Assembly (NCBI GenBank): GCA_903922325.1 | Contig: CAIXTG010000128.1 | Span: 1-7,357 of the forward strand | Length of the DNA stretch: 7,357 nt | Reading direction: 5' to 3' | Source of the DNA: an uncultured Actinomycetes bacterium | GTDB taxonomy: Bacteria > Actinomycetota > Actinomycetes > Nanopelagicales > Nanopelagicaceae | Part shown: positions 6,157 through 7,357 of the stretch, in pieces | How the letters are laid out: every line of letters starts with the position of its first letter | Position numbering within the stretch: position 1 is the stretch's first letter | Program-made: the position numbers and the translations under genes | The notes under the pieces: generated by a model | Databases searched by the model: none | The model's input: only the letters and a program-made list of their open reading frames with translations | What the model was told of the DNA's origin: nothing

Positions 6157-6360
6157 ATGTCAGATCAAAATTTAGATCGAAAAGTTCGAACAGTGGTAAT
6201 TCTAGTGACTATTGGAACTATTGCGTGGCTTATTGCGGGCATAGTTGCGCTCGTAATCGGAACAGATACCAAAATTATTTGGACATGTGTTTTTGGTGCA
6301 GCACTTGGCGCAACTGGTGTGCGTTATTCAATTCGTCGCGCAAAGCGCAGCGGAATTTAA
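6157..6360 (+). CDS. DUF2530 family small membrane protein
   Basis: This 67-residue protein matches the actinobacterial DUF2530 pattern: a short charged head (MSDQNLDRKVR), a first membrane segment (about 12-33), a short loop with GTDTK, and the family block IIWTCVFGAALGATGVRYS (about 40-58) forming a second membrane segment, ending in a basic tail RRAKRSGI. Function is unknown for the family. The frame extends upstream to a GTG at 6097, but that would overlap the divergent MFS coding region by 48 bases and add a non-family head. The ATG at 6157 with its well-spaced TACTCT is preferred. Both termini are predicted cytoplasmic from the basic tail. Its TAA shares TTAA with the stop of the convergent cold-shock gene. 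Confidence 0.75.
   Translation: MSDQNLDRKVRTVVILVTIGTIAWLIAGIVALVIGTDTKIIWTCVFGAALGATGVRYSIRRAKRSGI
6163..6178. repeat. near-palindrome GATC-AAAATTTA-GATC at divergent start
   Basis: GATCAAAATTTAGATC is symmetric except for one A/A position pair, and lies in codons 3-8 of the DUF2530 gene, just upstream of the divergent MFS start. The length and position suit a dimeric regulator (for example MarR- or TetR-type) controlling the MFS gene, and the minus-strand TAAATT inside it (6169-6174) could serve as that gene's -10. The constraint of coding sequence and AT content makes chance plausible. Confidence 0.3.
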
Positions 6361-6740
6361 GCTTCTAGTTGCGCAGCAATTCCGCGTAGCACGCGACCTA
6401 GACGCTCTGCTTCAGCAGCAGTTGGGCGACGTCCGTGACGCAAACCATTTCCAACTTTGTCTAACATCTTGATCGAATCTTCAATAATCGCCGCTAAATC
6501 ATCAGGATTAATGCGATTGTTTTCAGCTAATGAAGGTGGCGCATCAATGATTACAACAGATAAGGCTTGTGGGCCACGACGACTATCGGCAACACCAAAC
6601 TCAAGTTTGGTTCCTGGCTTAACAGTTGTTACGCCAGCTGGAAGTGATGAAGCCGCAAGATAAACATCTTCGCCTTCATCGGATGCGATAAAACCAAAAC
6701 CTTTTTCCAGGCTGAACCATTTAACGCGGCCTGATGGCAT
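6357..6740 (-). CDS. cspB: cold-shock-domain protein with C-terminal extension (mycobacterial CspB-like)
   Basis: This 127-residue protein starts with a cold-shock OB-fold (about 1-66) that binds single-stranded RNA or DNA, then carries an extension of about 60 residues. The cold-shock part has GRVKWFSLEKGFGFI (4-18), including RNP1 KGFGFI (13-18), and ends with RRGPQALSVVI (54-64). RNP2 is atypical: DVYLAASSL (25-33) keeps one aromatic residue but lacks the usual His of VFVHFS, so nucleic-acid contacts may differ. The extension (from about 70) is helical-looking and charged, with NPDDLAAIIEDSIKMLDKV (78-96) and a basic RHGRRPTAAEAERLGRVLRG (101-120). The layout agrees with my memory of the mycobacterial Rv0871 (cspB) product, so the symbol follows that orthologue. 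An AAGGAG seven bases before the ATG fixes the start. It lies downstream of the DUF3027 gene on the same strand, but 131 bases and possible own promoter elements separate them. Confidence 0.85.
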   Translation of the reverse strand: MPSGRVKWFSLEKGFGFIASDEGEDVYLAASSLPAGVTTVKPGTKLEFGVADSRRGPQALSVVIIDAPPSLAENNRINPDDLAAIIEDSIKMLDKVGNGLRHGRRPTAAEAERLGRVLRGIAAQLEA

Positions 6741-6747
6741 TTGGGGT

Positions 6748-6753
6748 CTCCTT
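6748..6753 (-). promoter_or_regulatory. Shine-Dalgarno site of cold-shock gene
   Basis: The minus strand reads AAGGAG seven bases before the ATG, which fixes the start and predicts efficient leadered translation, in contrast with the nearby DUF2530 gene. Confidence 0.75.
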
Positions 6754-6757
6754 CAAC

Positions 6758-6784
6758 ATTTATAAATTTGAGTTTTTAACTCTA
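6758..6784 (-). promoter_or_regulatory. candidate promoter/operator of cold-shock gene
   Basis: On the minus strand TAGAGT (6779-6784) fits TAnnnT and would start transcription near 6772, giving a leader of about 31 bases containing the AAGGAG. A second candidate, TATAAA (6759-6764) inside the perfect palindrome ATTTATAAAT (6758-6767), would place the start almost on the ribosome binding site and is less likely. Between them lies a perfect inverted repeat GAGTT-TTT-AACTC (6770-6782) that overlaps the first -10 and the predicted start point. It could be an operator or a 5' leader hairpin sensitive to temperature. No strong -35 is visible. Confidence 0.35.
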
Positions 6785-6822
6785 GTAATCGTTTAGCCGC
6801 GGTTGCGGACAGGTGGCTAGTT

Positions 6823-6855
6823 TATCGCACTTAACTTGGGGCGTGAAGTGCAATA
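6823..6855. terminator. inverted repeat downstream of DUF3027 gene, possible terminator
   Basis: TATCGCACTT (6823-6832) and AAGTGCAATA (6846-6855) pair over ten positions with one mismatch around a 13-base loop. It begins 17 bases past the DUF3027 stop on the minus strand. No U run follows the minus-strand stem, so it would be a U-less type of terminator, which is reported in actinobacteria. It would separate DUF3027 transcription from the cold-shock gene. A regulatory role for the cold-shock promoter is the alternative. Confidence 0.4.
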
Positions 6856-6871
6856 GTTCGCTGAGAAACCC

Positions 6872-7357
6872 TTAAAAAGTTGCTTCGGAGTGAGCTCCGC
6901 AGCCGTGTGCAGCCGAAACTACGCGGCCATCTTCAGGCGAGATTGCATTAGCGCAAGCACCGAAAGCGCTGCGCATTGAACCCGCAATTGGAATAAAGAA
7001 ACCACATGAATTACAAGGCTTTGGTGCCATCTGTGCCATTGGTGAATTTGGCCCGCGCTCGCCATCATGCCAGCGCTTAGCTGCTTGATCGCGGCCTTCA
7101 ATTGATAGAACGCGAGTGCGGCCTAAACCTAATTCAAAAGCTAAACCTGGATCTAATTCTTCATCGCCTGGCAGTGCGGCGATGCCAGTTGTTAAGCGAG
7201 TGTCATCAAGAGAAGAAGGAACAATATCGCCAACGCCAACGTCGCCTGGCTGCAAGCGATCACGATATGGAATCCATTTTGGCGGGACAAGTGCATCAGG
7301 GCCAGGTAAAACAACTACATCGCAAAGCGTGGCGGTTGATTTGTTATCAACTTTAGA
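6872..7357 (-). CDS. DUF3027 family protein, C-terminal part (5' end outside window)
   Basis: The frame is open to the right edge, giving the last 161 residues of a larger actinobacterial DUF3027 protein of unknown function. Recognisable blocks are WIPYRDRLQPGDVGVGDIVP (28-47 of the visible part), FELGLGRTRVLSIEGRD (74-90), AAKRWHDGERGPNSPMA (92-108) and a Cys-rich end. The end has KPCNSCGFFIPIAGS (113-127, Cys115 and Cys118), FGACANAISPEDGRVVS (132-148, Cys135) and HGCGAHSE (151-158, Cys153 and His156). The CxxC plus two further Cys suggest a zinc-ribbon-like site; this is inferred from spacing only. Internal TTG at 7253-7255 is not the start, because conserved family sequence continues upstream of it. 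In many actinobacteria this gene sits beside the cold-shock gene, as here. No membrane segment is visible. Confidence 0.85.
   Translation of the reverse strand, partial: SKVDNKSTATLCDVVVLPGPDALVPPKWIPYRDRLQPGDVGVGDIVPSSLDDTRLTTGIAALPGDEELDPGLAFELGLGRTRVLSIEGRDQAAKRWHDGERGPNSPMAQMAPKPCNSCGFFIPIAGSMRSAFGACANAISPEDGRVVSAAHGCGAHSEATF

Noticed and set aside
6872..7255. TTG at 7253-7255 as the start of a complete 127-residue gene
   Set aside because: Conserved DUF3027 sequence (VPPKWIPYRDR) continues in frame upstream to the window edge, so the gene is cut by the window and does not start there.
1..7357. Mobile element, phage, CRISPR or defence system
   Set aside because: No transposase, integrase, direct-repeat array, tRNA or defence domain is visible; the genes are housekeeping-like with uniform codon use.

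Overview
The window looks like a compact piece of an actinobacterial core chromosome with unusually low GC for that phylum (mid-40s percent, judged by eye and not counted). The gene set is characteristically actinobacterial: a CitA-type second citrate synthase, a mycobacterial-type phosphoserine aminotransferase, a DUF2530 membrane protein, a cold-shock protein with a C-terminal extension like mycobacterial CspB, and a DUF3027 protein. AT-rich codon use, near-zero gene spacing and overlapping gene ends fit a genome-streamlined lineage. The planktonic freshwater Nanopelagicales (acI; Planktophila/Nanopelagicus) are my best guess, but this is inference and not proven by the sequence.

Layout from left to right. 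The left 57 bases are an ambiguous gene edge. Bases 58-1738 (minus strand) hold citA followed at once by a small SGNH hydrolase with a TTG start. A short divergent control region (about 1739-1878) separates citA from a tightly packed plus-strand operon: pdxH (1879-2541), serC (2545-3666), a 12-TM MFS transporter (3668-4825) and a 26-residue single-TM protein (4822-4902) that overlaps the transporter stop as ATGA. The tiny gene runs convergently into the 3' end of a second MFS transporter (4888-6144, minus). That transporter is divergent, with only 12 bases between start codons, from a DUF2530 protein (6157-6360, plus). The DUF2530 stop shares a TTAA with the stop of a cold-shock-domain gene (6357-6740, minus). 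An intergenic region of 131 bases with two inverted repeats follows, and then the C-terminal 161 codons of a DUF3027 gene (minus, cut by the right edge). No gap exceeds 300 bases. I see no tRNA, rRNA, CRISPR, insertion sequence or phage gene.

Functional reading. The plus-strand operon links the flavoenzyme that produces pyridoxal phosphate (PdxH) with a PLP enzyme of serine biosynthesis (SerC), followed by an exporter-like MFS protein. CitA catalyses entry into the TCA cycle. The cold-shock protein and the DUF3027 protein are long-standing actinobacterial neighbours of unknown joint role. I found no convincing new multi-gene system. The points most worth a second look are the hidden 26-codon membrane-protein gene, the probable loss of the catalytic Asp in the SGNH hydrolase, the Glu at the catalytic Asp position of CitA, and the very compressed divergent and convergent gene junctions.
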